Assembly: GCA_048493715.1 (NCBI GenBank)
Contig: JBGDCZ010000002.1
Coordinates: 1-64,000, forward strand
Length of the DNA stretch: 64,000 bases
Source of the DNA: Arsenophonus sp048493715
Lineage (GTDB): Bacteria; Pseudomonadota; Gammaproteobacteria; Enterobacterales; Enterobacteriaceae
Direction of reading: 5' to 3'
The notes below the pieces were generated by a model. The model was not told where the DNA came from and ran no database searches. It saw only the letters and a list, made by a program, of their open reading frames with translations. The first letter of the stretch is position 1, and the number at the start of each line of letters is the position of its first letter. Positions 55,420 to 64,000 of this stretch are shown one piece after another. The position numbers and the translations under genes are program-made.

Positions 55420-55779
55420 AAAGATCCTCCTTATAAAGTTTTCAATTGATATAAGCAATTGAGATATATTGTGCAATGAATGAAATATTATATGATTAGA
55501 GGTAACATTACTACCCATCTGACCATTTTTTGCTGATTTTTTAAGCATTTTTTTATGGCTTAATTTTTTTACCTATTAAAAAATAACCATTATTACAACT
55601 CATAAACCATATATTAACTATTGTTTACTAATTATAACCAAAAAATATAGATGACAGTAATAACTTACAAACTATTATATTGGTCTTATACTATTTTTAC
55701 ACTATGTGTAAACTTTTTATCAGATTCTTTGCAGTGAACGACTTAAGCTCTGTATATCAAAATCATGAGGAGACAAATT
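55420..55779. other. Upstream region of ybfA and kdpF
   Basis: About 360 AT-rich bases between divergent ybfA and kdpF. It should contain the ybfA promoter and the former KdpE-controlled kdp promoter. I cannot locate either with confidence. Confidence 0.5.
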
Positions 55780-55878
55780 GTGTCCATTTTGACTATCACA
55801 GGGATCGTTCTAATTAAAATATTATTTCTCTATTTGATTTATGCGCTTATCTTCATGCGGAGGATTTTTAAATGGTAA
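55780..55878 (+). CDS. kdpF: KdpF-like small membrane peptide
   Basis: KdpF is a tiny helix that stabilises the KdpABC complex. A GTG at 55780, preceded by GAGGAG with good spacing, starts 32 codons: MSILTITGIVLIKILFLYLI then YALIFMRRIFKW. The helix and the conserved Tyr-Ala-Leu ending match KdpF (29 residues in E. coli, ending YALINAEAF), but the last residues are different and run into the kdpA start at 55872. A frameshift at the 3' end is possible. With the rest of the operon ruined, it has no partner. Confidence 0.65.
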   Translation: MSILTITGIVLIKILFLYLIYALIFMRRIFKW

Positions 55879-57204
55879 GTAGTACTTTATTATTAAATTA
55901 CCAGTTTTTAAATTCTCCTGCTCGTTATTGCTAAATTTTTAGGAAATTATATCGCTTTATTAATTGAGAGTGATTTACCGCTTTGGGTTTTCAAAATGGA
56001 GTCTGGCTTATGGAGTTGTTGTCGTTTACGTAAACCCAGCAGTGAAATACATGAAATGAATTGGCGGCAATACGCGCCACTGCACTGCTGCTATTCAATA
56101 TTAATAAGTGGCACATTTCTCTTTCTATTATTAATCAATCAAGAAAATTTACCGCTTAATCCACAGAAATTTTCAATTTACATTGGGATTTGGCACTTAA
56201 TACCGTTATCAGTTTCATCACCAATACTAACTGGCAAGCCTATAGCGGTGAAAACACGTTAAGTTATTTTAGCCAAATGACTGGTTTAACAGTGCAGAAT
56301 TTCTTATCTGCAGCTACCGGTATTGCGGTAGCATTTGCCCGCCAAGGTGTAAAAACACTAGGTAATGCCTGGATAGATATAGCACGTATTACACTTTATC
56401 TGCTGCCACCACTAGCAATTATTTTTGCCCTATTTTTGGTTAGCCAATGCGTAATACAAAATTTTTCTCCCTATTTATTGGTAGAAACATTACAAAATCA
56501 ACCACAAACAATCCCTATGGGACCAGTCGCTTCACAAGAAGCAATCAAATTATTAGGCACTAATCGGCGGATTTTTTGCCACAAATTCAGCTCATCCTTT
56601 TGAAAATCCTACCGCGTTATGTTTTGCATTTGGCCTCGTAGTGGGTGATAGCCAACAAGGCTTAGCATTGCTTTGGGCGATGGGAATTATTTTCACTATT
56701 GCTTTTGTTATTGTTGTCTATGCAGAAATGCAAAGTAATCCACAGCTAATGTTGTCAGGCACTAACAGTAATATAAATTTAGAAGGTAAAGAAAATCGTT
56801 TTGGGATTTTAAATTCGGCGCTTTTTGCCGAGGCCGGACGCAGTGCTATTTTAAATCCTGGAACTCATGCTCTCAGTGAAGTCCTGTATGCATTTTCTTC
56901 TGCAGCTAATAATAATGGCAGTGCTTTTGCCGGCTTAAATAGCAATAATCTATTTTATAACATTACACTGAGTATAGTGATGTTTCTCGGTCGTTTTGGC
57001 TTAATAAAGGCAGTAATTGCTACTGCTGGTATTATGGTGAGGAAAAAACACCAGCCTGAAAACTTTGCCACATTACCTACTCACGGCCCATTATTTATTG
57101 GATTATTAATCCTGACTGTTTTCATTATTGGTGCACTCACTTTTGTGCCTGCCCTAGCTCTAGGGCCGATTGCTGAACATTTACAAATTTGGCATACCTC
57201 ATAA
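55872..57204 (+). pseudogene. kdpA: Broken KdpA, potassium-binding subunit of the Kdp ATPase
   Basis: KdpA forms the potassium channel of the Kdp pump. The start at 55872 meets a stop after about 20 codons. Later fragments follow E. coli KdpA: ALNTVISFITNTNWQAYSGE (about 56192-56251), GLTVQNFLSAATGIAVAFAR, GPVASQEAIKLLGTN (about 56521-56565) and LPTHGPLFIGLLI near the end. Besides frameshifts (near 55935, 56180, 56570), pieces are cleanly missing. About 16 residues are lost between two TAL triplets (ENPTALCFAFG, about 56610-56630). About 110 are lost between NSALFAE and AGRSAILNPG (about 56815-56860), removing selectivity-loop and transmembrane segments. Confidence 0.9.
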
Positions 57205-57217
57205 TAAGGGAAGATAA

Positions 57218-58978
57218 ATGAAAAAAATACCAGCCTATTGTTTGATAGTAGATTGATTCAACAAGCATTATTTGACGCTTTTAAAAAATGTGCCCTACAA
57301 ATGCAGTGGCACAATCCGGTTATGTTTATCGTTTATATCGGTAGCATATTGACGACATTAATCTGGTTTTATCAATTGCTCACTCCAATCGCTGACAGCA
57401 ATGCATTATTACCGGCATAATTGCCGTTTGGTTGTAGTTTACCGTTCTATTTGCTAATTTTGCCGAAGCCCTGGCTGAAGGGCGTAGTAAAGCGCAAGCA
57501 GCAAGTCTAAAAGGGGTAAAAAAACAAAGCATTACTACTCGATTAGCCAGTGCCTATTATCAAGCAGCAAAAGAGAAAATCAGTTCTGATCAAATACGCA
57601 AGGGGGATATAGTACTAGTTGACGCCGGTGAAATTATTCCTTGTGATGGCGAAGTGCTTGAAGGCGGTGCTTCCGTTGATGAGAGTGCAATTACCGGTGA
57701 ATCAGCCCCAGTTATTAGAGAATCTGGCGGTGATTTTTCTTCGGTAACAAGGGGAACACGTGTCTTGTCTGATTGGTTAATTATCCAATGTACAGTTAAT
57801 TACAGGTGAAACTTTTCTTGATCGCATGATCTCGATGGTCTAAGGTACCCAACGGCGTAAAACACCGAATGAAATTGCGTTAATCATACTATTAACCGCA
57901 TTAACGATTATTTTTCTATTAACCTGTTCAACACGTTATCCTTTTAGTTTATTCAGTACCGAGATCAATGGTAGTGGCAACCCAATTTCTATCGTGGTGC
58001 TAATTGCTTTATTAGTTTGTTTAATCCCGACCACAATCGGCGGCTTACTATCTTAAATTGGCGTGGCCGGTATGAGTCGTATGTTAGCTGCAAATGTGAT
58101 AGCAACCAGTGGACGAGCTGTAGAAGCGGCAGGCTATGTGGATGTTTTATTACTGGATAAAACTGGTACTATCACTTTAGGTAATCACCAAGCATCTAAA
58201 TTATTACCCCTTAAAGGTGTCACAGAACGACAACTGGCTGATGCGCCACAACTATCATCGCTGGCTGATGAAACACCGGAAGGACGCAGTATTGTTATCT
58301 TAGCTAAGCAGTTGTTTAATTTACGAGAACGTGATCTACAGACATTAAATGCCACTTTTGTGCCCTTCTCCGCAATGACCAGGATGAGCGGTGTTCATGT
58401 GGGTGATCGTGTGATCAGAAAAGGCTCTGCGGATTCTATTCGACGCTACCTGAAAACCAGTCATGCCAGACTCCCCGCCGAAACAGAAAAATTAATCGAA
58501 GAAGTTGCTCACAGAGGAGAAACACCATTAGTGGTTGTTGAGAATCAACAAATTCTAGGCGTTGTCGCCTTAAAAGATATTATAAAAGGTGGCATCAAAG
58601 AACGCTTTGCTGAAATGCGCCGGATGGGAATAAAAACGGTAATGATCACTAGGGATACCTTTAGCATTGCTAATGATATGGCCAAATATTTTGCCATCAT
58701 CCCTACTGCATTCTCGATCACTTACCCACAACTCAATATATTAAATATCATGCAATTATACTCCTCGTCTTTAGCCATCCTATCAACTGTTATCTTTAAT
58801 GCTTTAATCATTGTTGGCTTGATCCCGTTAGCGTTAAAAAGCGTTAGTTACCATCTGATGAGTGCAATAGCCCTATTACGCCGTAATTTATGGATTTATG
58901 GATTTATGGATTTATGGATTAAGTGGTTTAGTCATACCATTGATTGGTATCAAGCTTATCGATCTATCTATTGCTTAG
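57218..58978 (+). pseudogene. kdpB: Broken KdpB, P-type ATPase subunit
   Basis: KdpB is the ATP-hydrolysing subunit. The ATG at 57218 opens into KdpB-like sequence after an early frameshift (CALQMQWHNPVMFIVYIGS, about 57290-57350). Later come FANFAEALAEGRSKAQAASL, DGEVLEGGASVDESAITGES (about 57645-57705), LLLDKTGTITLGN with the phosphorylated Asp (about 58145-58185) and FNLRERDLQTLNATF. After KTVMIT (about 58635) the sequence jumps to TFSIANDMAKYFAIIP, losing about 75 residues including the GDGTNDAP hinge motif. Stops at 57419, 57433, 57841 and 58054 and an octamer expansion at 58886-58917 add to the damage. Confidence 0.9.
58886..58917. repeat. Four tandem copies of ATTTATGG in the kdpB remnant
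   Basis: Four perfect octamers lie where KdpB encodes NLWIYG near its C-terminus. The expansion adds a frameshift (LWIYGFMDLWI) and is best read as slippage in an unselected gene. Confidence 0.9.
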
Positions 58979-59001
58979 CCTGTTTATATTCTGATAAGGT
59001 A

Positions 59002-59600
59002 TTGAATATAAATGTCTTACGTTCTTCATTTGTGTTATTCATTTTTCTATATATTACAATCGGAATTATTTACCCATTATTTATTACTGGTTTATCAAGT
59101 GCTTTCTTTAATTACCAAGCAAAAGGCTCATTGATCGAAAAGAATAATCTTATTATCGGTTCAGCACTCATTGGCCAATCTATCTCGGCGGTTAAAGACT
59201 TTCATGGCCGCCCATCAGTAACCACTGGCACACCTTATAATGGGGTCGCTTCTAGTGGTAGTAATCTGGCGGTTAATAATGCCGAATTGGCAAAACAGTT
59301 TGCTATTCGTGCACAGCAAATTAAAATTTTAATAATCAAAACAACATGGCCGTGCCTGTCGATCTGGTCAGCGCTTCAGCCAGTGGATTAGATCCTAATA
59401 TTTCACCAAGTGCTGCCTATTATCAAGCAGCCAGAGTGGCTAAAACGCACCGAATTGCTTTACACAAAATTAGACACTTAATTGCAGCTAACACCGAAAG
59501 ACCTTTTTTTAGTTTCTTGGGTGAGCCAGTTATTAATGTCCTAAAACTTAATATTGCCCTTGATGCGCTTGAACAATCTGAGAATGCGAAAACACAATAA
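59002..59600 (+). pseudogene. kdpC: Broken KdpC, assembly subunit of the Kdp ATPase
   Basis: KdpC stabilises the KdpAB complex. The sequence from about 59002 (LRSSFVLFIFLYITIGIIYP, then GSLIEKNNLIIGSALIGQSI, DFHGRPSVTTGTPYN and ASSGSNLAVNNAEL) follows E. coli KdpC. The normal ATG is absent (only a TTG at 59002 is in frame), and one frameshift in a T/A run near 59327 separates it from AVPVDLVSASASGLDPNISP and the C-terminus LNIALDALEQ. It is the least damaged of the kdp structural genes. Confidence 0.85.
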
Positions 59601-59609
59601 GGTTGATTG

Positions 59610-62279
59610 ATGGAAAACCAGGAACCAAAATGCCCCACTCCGGAAGATCTATTGACTATTGCCAATGAAAAAGCTCGAGGCAATTTGAAGATCTTCTTTG
59701 GCTCCTACGCTGGGGTCGAAAAAACCTATGCAATGCTACAAGAAGCTCAACGGCTTCGTTCTCAAAGGCTTGATATTGTCATCGGTGTCGTAGAAACCCA
59801 TAACCGTTCAGAAACAGCGGCGTTACTTGGAGGTTTGCCATAACTGCCAGCAAAAAGTATTCGTTACCACAGGCGTAAAATTAACACGTTTGATATCGAT
59901 GGTGCATTAGCACGTCACCCGGCCATTATTTTAATGGATGAATTAGCGTTCAGTAACCCTCATGACAGTCGTCATCCTAAACGTTGGCAAGATGTTGAAG
60001 AGTTATTAGATGCCGGTATTGATGTGTTAACCACTATTAACGTACAACATTTAGAGAGTTTAAATGATTTTGTCGGTAGTATTACTGGTGTAAGGGAAAC
60101 CATACCTGATCATATTTTTGATCAAGCAAGTGAAATTGTATTAGTCGATTTGCCACCTGACGATCTACGCCAGCGACTGAATGAAGGAAAAGTCTATATT
60201 GCCGGCCAAGCCGAACACGCTATTGAACACTTCTTTCGCAAAGGCAACTTAATTGCCCTGAGAGAGTTATCATTAAGACGTACCGTTGATCGTATCGATA
60301 ACCAAATGCGTGAGTATCGCGATACCCAAAATTACTCTCAGGTTTGGCATACCTACGATAATCTATTAGTTTGTATTGGTCATAACCAAGGAAATGAAAA
60401 ACTGGTGCGAGCGGCAGCCAGACTGACAGCTAAACTCGGTTATAGCTGGCATGCAGTTTATGTAGAAACCCCCAAACTACATACCTTAGCAGAAGAAAAG
60501 AGACACGCCATTCTCAAAGCACTAAAACTGACGCAAGATTTAGTGCGCAGAAACCTCAAACCTGGCTGATGCAAATGAAGAAAAAGCCATTTTAGATTAT
60601 GCTAGAGAACATAATCTGGGTAAAATTGTAATCGGCCGTAAGCAAAATACCAATTGGAAATTCCTCGATTATAAAATACGCCCTGATTTCGCTGAACGCC
60701 TTGGTAAACTAGGACCTGATTTTTAGATCTGATTATCATTGCCTTGGATGAAAATACCTCGTGGGACAAAGAGACTGAACACCGGCCACTAAGTGACAAA
60801 TGGCGCGGCAATATCCAAGGTTACCTGTTCGCCGCTTTGTTATGTATTACTATTACGCTATTTTCTAATCGCTTTTTGCTTAATTTTGATCAGGCTAATG
60901 TGGTAACTGTTTATGTATTAGCTGTGGTTATCATCGCTCTCCTTTGTGGCCGAAATCCTTCTATATTTATTTGCCGCATTTATTAACGTTATAGGTTTCG
61001 ATCTATATATTGTTTAGCCCCATTTTTCTTTTATTGTTTTGACATGCAATCTTTGATAACCTTCATTGTCATGCTGGTCGTGGGCCTTTTGGTTGGTAAT
61101 TTAACCGCCGGTGTAAGTTATCAAGCTAGAGTTCCTCGTTATCGTGAGCAACGGACTCACCATCTTTACGAAATGACCAAAGAACTAAGCCGAGCACTCA
61201 ATAAAATTGATATAGCTAAGACCGGTTATCACTTCCTTTCCAAGACTTTTAGAGCAAAAATCTGTCTACTGCTACCTAATGAACATCAACAGCTGGTGCC
61301 GCTTAAACTCGCAGACTATGGCCAAGTACAAATTGACCAAGCAATTGTATTATGGAGCTTTGATAAAAACCAACCAACAGGTGCTGGAACAGATACATTA
61401 CCAAGCGTGCCATACCAATTACAACCGATTGCGACTTCTCAAGAAACTTTAGCAATATTAGCAATCGAACCGCAAAATCTACGACAATTACTGATCCCAG
61501 AACAACAACGGCTGCTACAGACTTTTACTGGCTTGATTGCCAACGCATTTGAACGATTACAACTTGCCAGACAGGCAGAATCTGCCAAACTTGATGCTGA
61601 ACTTGAACAACTGAGAAACTCGTTATTGGCAACACTTTCTCATGATTTGCAGACACCGCTAACGGTATTGTTTGGTCAAACAGAAATACTAATGCTGGAA
61701 TTAAGTGCCGAACACTCCCCACATACCGAAAAATTCAACCAAATACGTCAACAGATCTTAAGCACTTCAAGGTTAGTTAATAATCTACTGGATATGGTAC
61801 GCATTCAGTCCGGCGGAATTGTGCTTACTCTCGCCTGGGAATCACTACAAGAAATTATTGGCAGTACATTGCGCTCACTGGAATACGCATTTAAAAGCCA
61901 CCTTACTAAAATTAATGTTCCTGCCGATCTATTACTTTATTGTGATGCTAATTTGCTTGAGAATGCCATTAAATACTCTGCTGAAAATTCACCTATTGGC
62001 ATTCATGCCTACCCAACAAGGTAAATATGTTCATATCGAAATTGGGGATAAAGGTATCGGCATACCAGAGGGGCAGGAAGAATTTATTTTTAATAAATTT
62101 TCCAGGGCTAAAAAAGAATCTTCCATTCCTGGTGTTGGTTTAGGCCTAGCGATTTGCCAGGCTATTATTGAGCTTCACGACGGCGTAATATGGGTGAGAA
62201 TAATAAAAAAATTGGATTAACTATTATTTAACCTTTAAAAGAAGTTCCTGCGATAGAGGAATGGATTGAAAACGAGTGA
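59610..62279 (+). pseudogene. kdpD: Broken KdpD, potassium-sensing histidine kinase
   Basis: KdpD is the membrane sensor kinase for the kdp operon. The N-terminal domain starts at 59610 and is cut by a TAA at 59841. Its P-loop (usually GAAPGVGKT) reads GSYAGVEKT, so a glycine is lost. Later pieces are ALARHPAIILMDELAFSNPH, VDLPPDDLRQRLNEGKVYIA and the USP-like part (to about 60720). Then come the membrane segment, NLTAGVSYQARVPRYREQRT (about 61080-61140), the kinase core with SHDLQTPLTVLFGQTEIL (phosphorylated His, about 61639) and a truncated ATPase end (VGLGLAICQAIIELHDG). Breaks occur near 59840, 60560, 60725, 60975, 62020 and 62205. The final TGA overlaps the kdpE start. Confidence 0.9.
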
Positions 62280-62961
62280 TCCATCACAATATTTTGATAA
62301 TTGAAGACAAAAAAGAGATCAGACGATTTGTCAAACTAGCACTAGAAGGTGAAAACTTTCGCGTATATGAAGCAGAAACTTATCAACGAGAACTTATTGA
62401 ATCTACCACCCGCAAACCTGATCTCTTGATCCTCGATCTCGGGTTACCTGCCTGATGGTAATGGTATTGATTTGATCTGTGATTTAAGACAATGGAGTAA
62501 TATTCCAGTATTAGTACTGTCGGCACGTGCAGATGAAACAGATAAAGTCATGGCACTTGATACCGGAGCAGACGACTATCTAACCAAACCATTTAGCATT
62601 AGTGAATTGTTGGCCAGGGTAAGAGTCGCTCTACGCCGTTATGGACATAAGACCTAGCAAGATCTAATATTTCGGTTTGGAGATATTAGTGTTGATTTAA
62701 TTAATCGGCGAGTGACTAAAAACCAGCAAGAACTCCACCTCACCCCAATTGAGTTCGTTTACTCAGTGAATTTGTTGCTAATAGTGGTAAAGTATTAACT
62801 CAACGTCATCTGCTACTACAAATATGCAGGCCTAACTATGTTGAACATAATCATTACTTGCGTATTTATGTGGGACCTTAAGACAAAAGTTGGAAGGAGA
62901 TCCCACACAACTAATACACCTACTAACCGAAACAGGAATTGGTTATCGTTTTATGCCTTAA
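62276..62961 (+). pseudogene. kdpE: Broken KdpE, response regulator of the kdp operon
   Basis: KdpE is an OmpR-type regulator activated by KdpD. The GTG at 62276 starts HNILIIEDKKEIRRFVKLAL and reaches the phosphoacceptor region LLILDLGLPA, then a TGA (62454-62456) caused by a one-base shift. The receiver continues NIPVLVLSARADETDKVMAL and GADDYLTKPF (about 62566-62600) until TAG at 62656. The DNA-binding domain is recognisable (FRFGDISVDLINRRVTKNQQ; TETGIGYRFMP to the stop at 62959-62961) but broken again near 62760 and 62880. In E. coli speF and potE lie between kdpE and pgm; they are absent here. Confidence 0.88.
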
Positions 62962-63078
62962 TAATGACTGATTTTAGCCATATTAAGCTAAAACAGCTAA
63001 TTATGGCATTAGCATTGAATTTATCACGGTCGGACAAAGCCACATCTATAATGCGGCTTATACAAAATAAGCAACTAT

Positions 63079-64000
63079 TTATTGGGTAATAACTTGATTA
63101 ACAATTTGGATAGCTTCCTGTTCAATCAATTCAAGATGAGCCTGACTACGAAAACTTTCACAATAAATTTTATAAGCTTCTTCAGTACCTGATGGACGAG
63201 CAGTAAACCAACCATAATCTGTTATTACCTTTAAACCACCAATAGCAGCACCATTACCGGGTGCTTTGGTTAAGCGTGCGGTAATCGGATCACCTGCCAA
63301 AATATCGGTGCAGACCATTTCAACAGTTAACTTAGCTAAACGCTCTTTTTGCTGGTGGCTGGCTTTTACTTGGATACGGCTATAGCAGGGTTCACCAAAA
63401 CGGCGAGCAAGTTCCTGATAGTGCTGTTGTGGATTTTTCCCGGTCACAGCGGTCATTTCGGCCGCTAAAAGACAGAGAATGATACCATCCTTGTCGGTCG
63501 TCCAAGGCGTTCCATCAAATCGCAAGAAAGAAGCGCCGGCACTCTCTTCACCAGCAAAACCATACTTACCCTGATATAAACCGTCAACAAACCATTTGAA
63601 ACCTACCGGTACTTCAACTAATTCACGTCCTAAATCGGCAACAACACGATCGATCATGGCACTAGAAACTAATGTTTTGCCTACAGCAACATCTTTTTTC
63701 CATTGTGGTCGATGACGAAATAGATAATCGATGACCACAGCCAGATAATGATTGGGATTGATCAATCCAGCTGGCGTTATAATTCCATGACGATCATAAT
63801 CCGGATCATTAGCAAATGCTAAATCAAATTTATTACGTAACTCTAATAAGCCTTTCATCGCCCAACGAGAAGAACAATCCATCCGGATCACACCATCGTG
63901 ATCTAACGGCATAAAACTAAAAGTTGGATCAATTTGTTGATTAACCAGCTCTAAATCGAGTTGATAATAATCAGCAATACGTTTCCAATAATTTATTCCC
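63079..64000 (-). CDS. pgm: Phosphoglucomutase, C-terminal part (5' end beyond window)
   Basis: Pgm interconverts glucose 1- and 6-phosphate, feeding polysaccharide and LPS sugar synthesis. The frame is open from the window edge (INYWKRIADYYQLDLELVNQ, at about 63990) through the metal-binding FANDPDYDRHGIITPAGLIN (about 63772-63831), GKTLVSSAMIDRVVADLG, VPVGFKWFVDGLYQGKYGFA, GEESAGASFLRFDG (about 63498-63540) and the phosphate-binding WFTARPSGTEEAYKIYCESF near the C-terminus (about 63148-63210). About 300 of some 546 residues are visible. It is the opposite strand and convergent to kdpE. The visible part is intact. Confidence 0.95.
   Translation of the reverse strand, partial: GINYWKRIADYYQLDLELVNQQIDPTFSFMPLDHDGVIRMDCSSRWAMKGLLELRNKFDLAFANDPDYDRHGIITPAGLINPNHYLAVVIDYLFRHRPQWKKDVAVGKTLVSSAMIDRVVADLGRELVEVPVGFKWFVDGLYQGKYGFAGEESAGASFLRFDGTPWTTDKDGIILCLLAAEMTAVTGKNPQQHYQELARRFGEPCYSRIQVKASHQQKERLAKLTVEMVCTDILAGDPITARLTKAPGNGAAIGGLKVITDYGWFTARPSGTEEAYKIYCESFRSQAHLELIEQEAIQIVNQVITQ

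Noticed and set aside
1..64000. Insertion sequences, prophage genes, integrases or CRISPR arrays
   Set aside because: No transposase, integrase or phage-like protein and no spaced direct-repeat array was found in any frame or by eye.

Overview
This window is a chromosomal segment of an AT-rich gammaproteobacterium of the order Enterobacterales. Nearly every recognisable gene has a close Escherichia coli counterpart, and many E. coli neighbourhoods survive: macAB/ybjD, lysO/ybjT/art/ybjN/ybjC/grxA, gpmA/aroG, pnuC/nadA, cpoB-pal-tolBARQ-ybgC-ybgE-cydXBA, sucDCBA-sdhBADC-gltA-ybgI-ybfA-kdp, and pgm. The strong AT bias, the many broken genes and the small deletions point to a host-associated bacterium undergoing genome reduction. 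An Arsenophonus-like or other Morganellaceae symbiont is the best guess, but this is inferred from gene content and style, not proven.

Layout. 1-4476: remnants of macB, macA and ybjD, all broken. 4677-7069: intact lysine exporter lysO, then a ruined ybjT. 7193-10099: intact arginine importer artPIQM with a candidate ArgR box. 10100-13373: rlmC remnant, ybjN, ybjC, grxA, yjbQ, ybjG. 14275-17092: serine uptake and deamination (sdaC, sdaB). 17175-28270: the accessory region, with an unrecognised low-complexity gene carrying an internal TAG, broken dacC, intact yeeZ, broken iron-type alcohol dehydrogenase, tiny acrZ, broken modE, and an invasin/intimin-like pseudogene flanked by two paralogous lipoprotein genes. 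28838-32655: gpmA, broken aroG, pnuC and nadA with a candidate NadR operator. 33326-41940: the Tol-Pal envelope machine (with ybgC broken) and cytochrome bd oxidase cydABX (with ybgE broken). 42525-54191: an intact core TCA block (sucABCD, sdhCDAB, gltA). 54332-62961: ybgI, ybfA, and a kdpFABCDE potassium-transport locus in which every large gene is destroyed. 63079-64000: 3' part of pgm.

How it fits together. Central energy metabolism (citrate synthase, 2-oxoglutarate dehydrogenase, succinyl-CoA synthetase, succinate dehydrogenase, bd oxidase), Tol-Pal, serine and arginine acquisition and NAD precursor supply are kept intact. Inducible or niche functions (Kdp high-affinity potassium uptake, MacAB efflux, molybdate regulation, one DAHP synthase, a penicillin-binding protein, an adhesin) are decaying through stop codons, frameshifts and in-frame deletions. 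The most unusual element is an eight-copy heptanucleotide repeat inside the signal-peptide region of the invasin-like gene. It has the form of a phase-variation switch, although the gene downstream is now broken.
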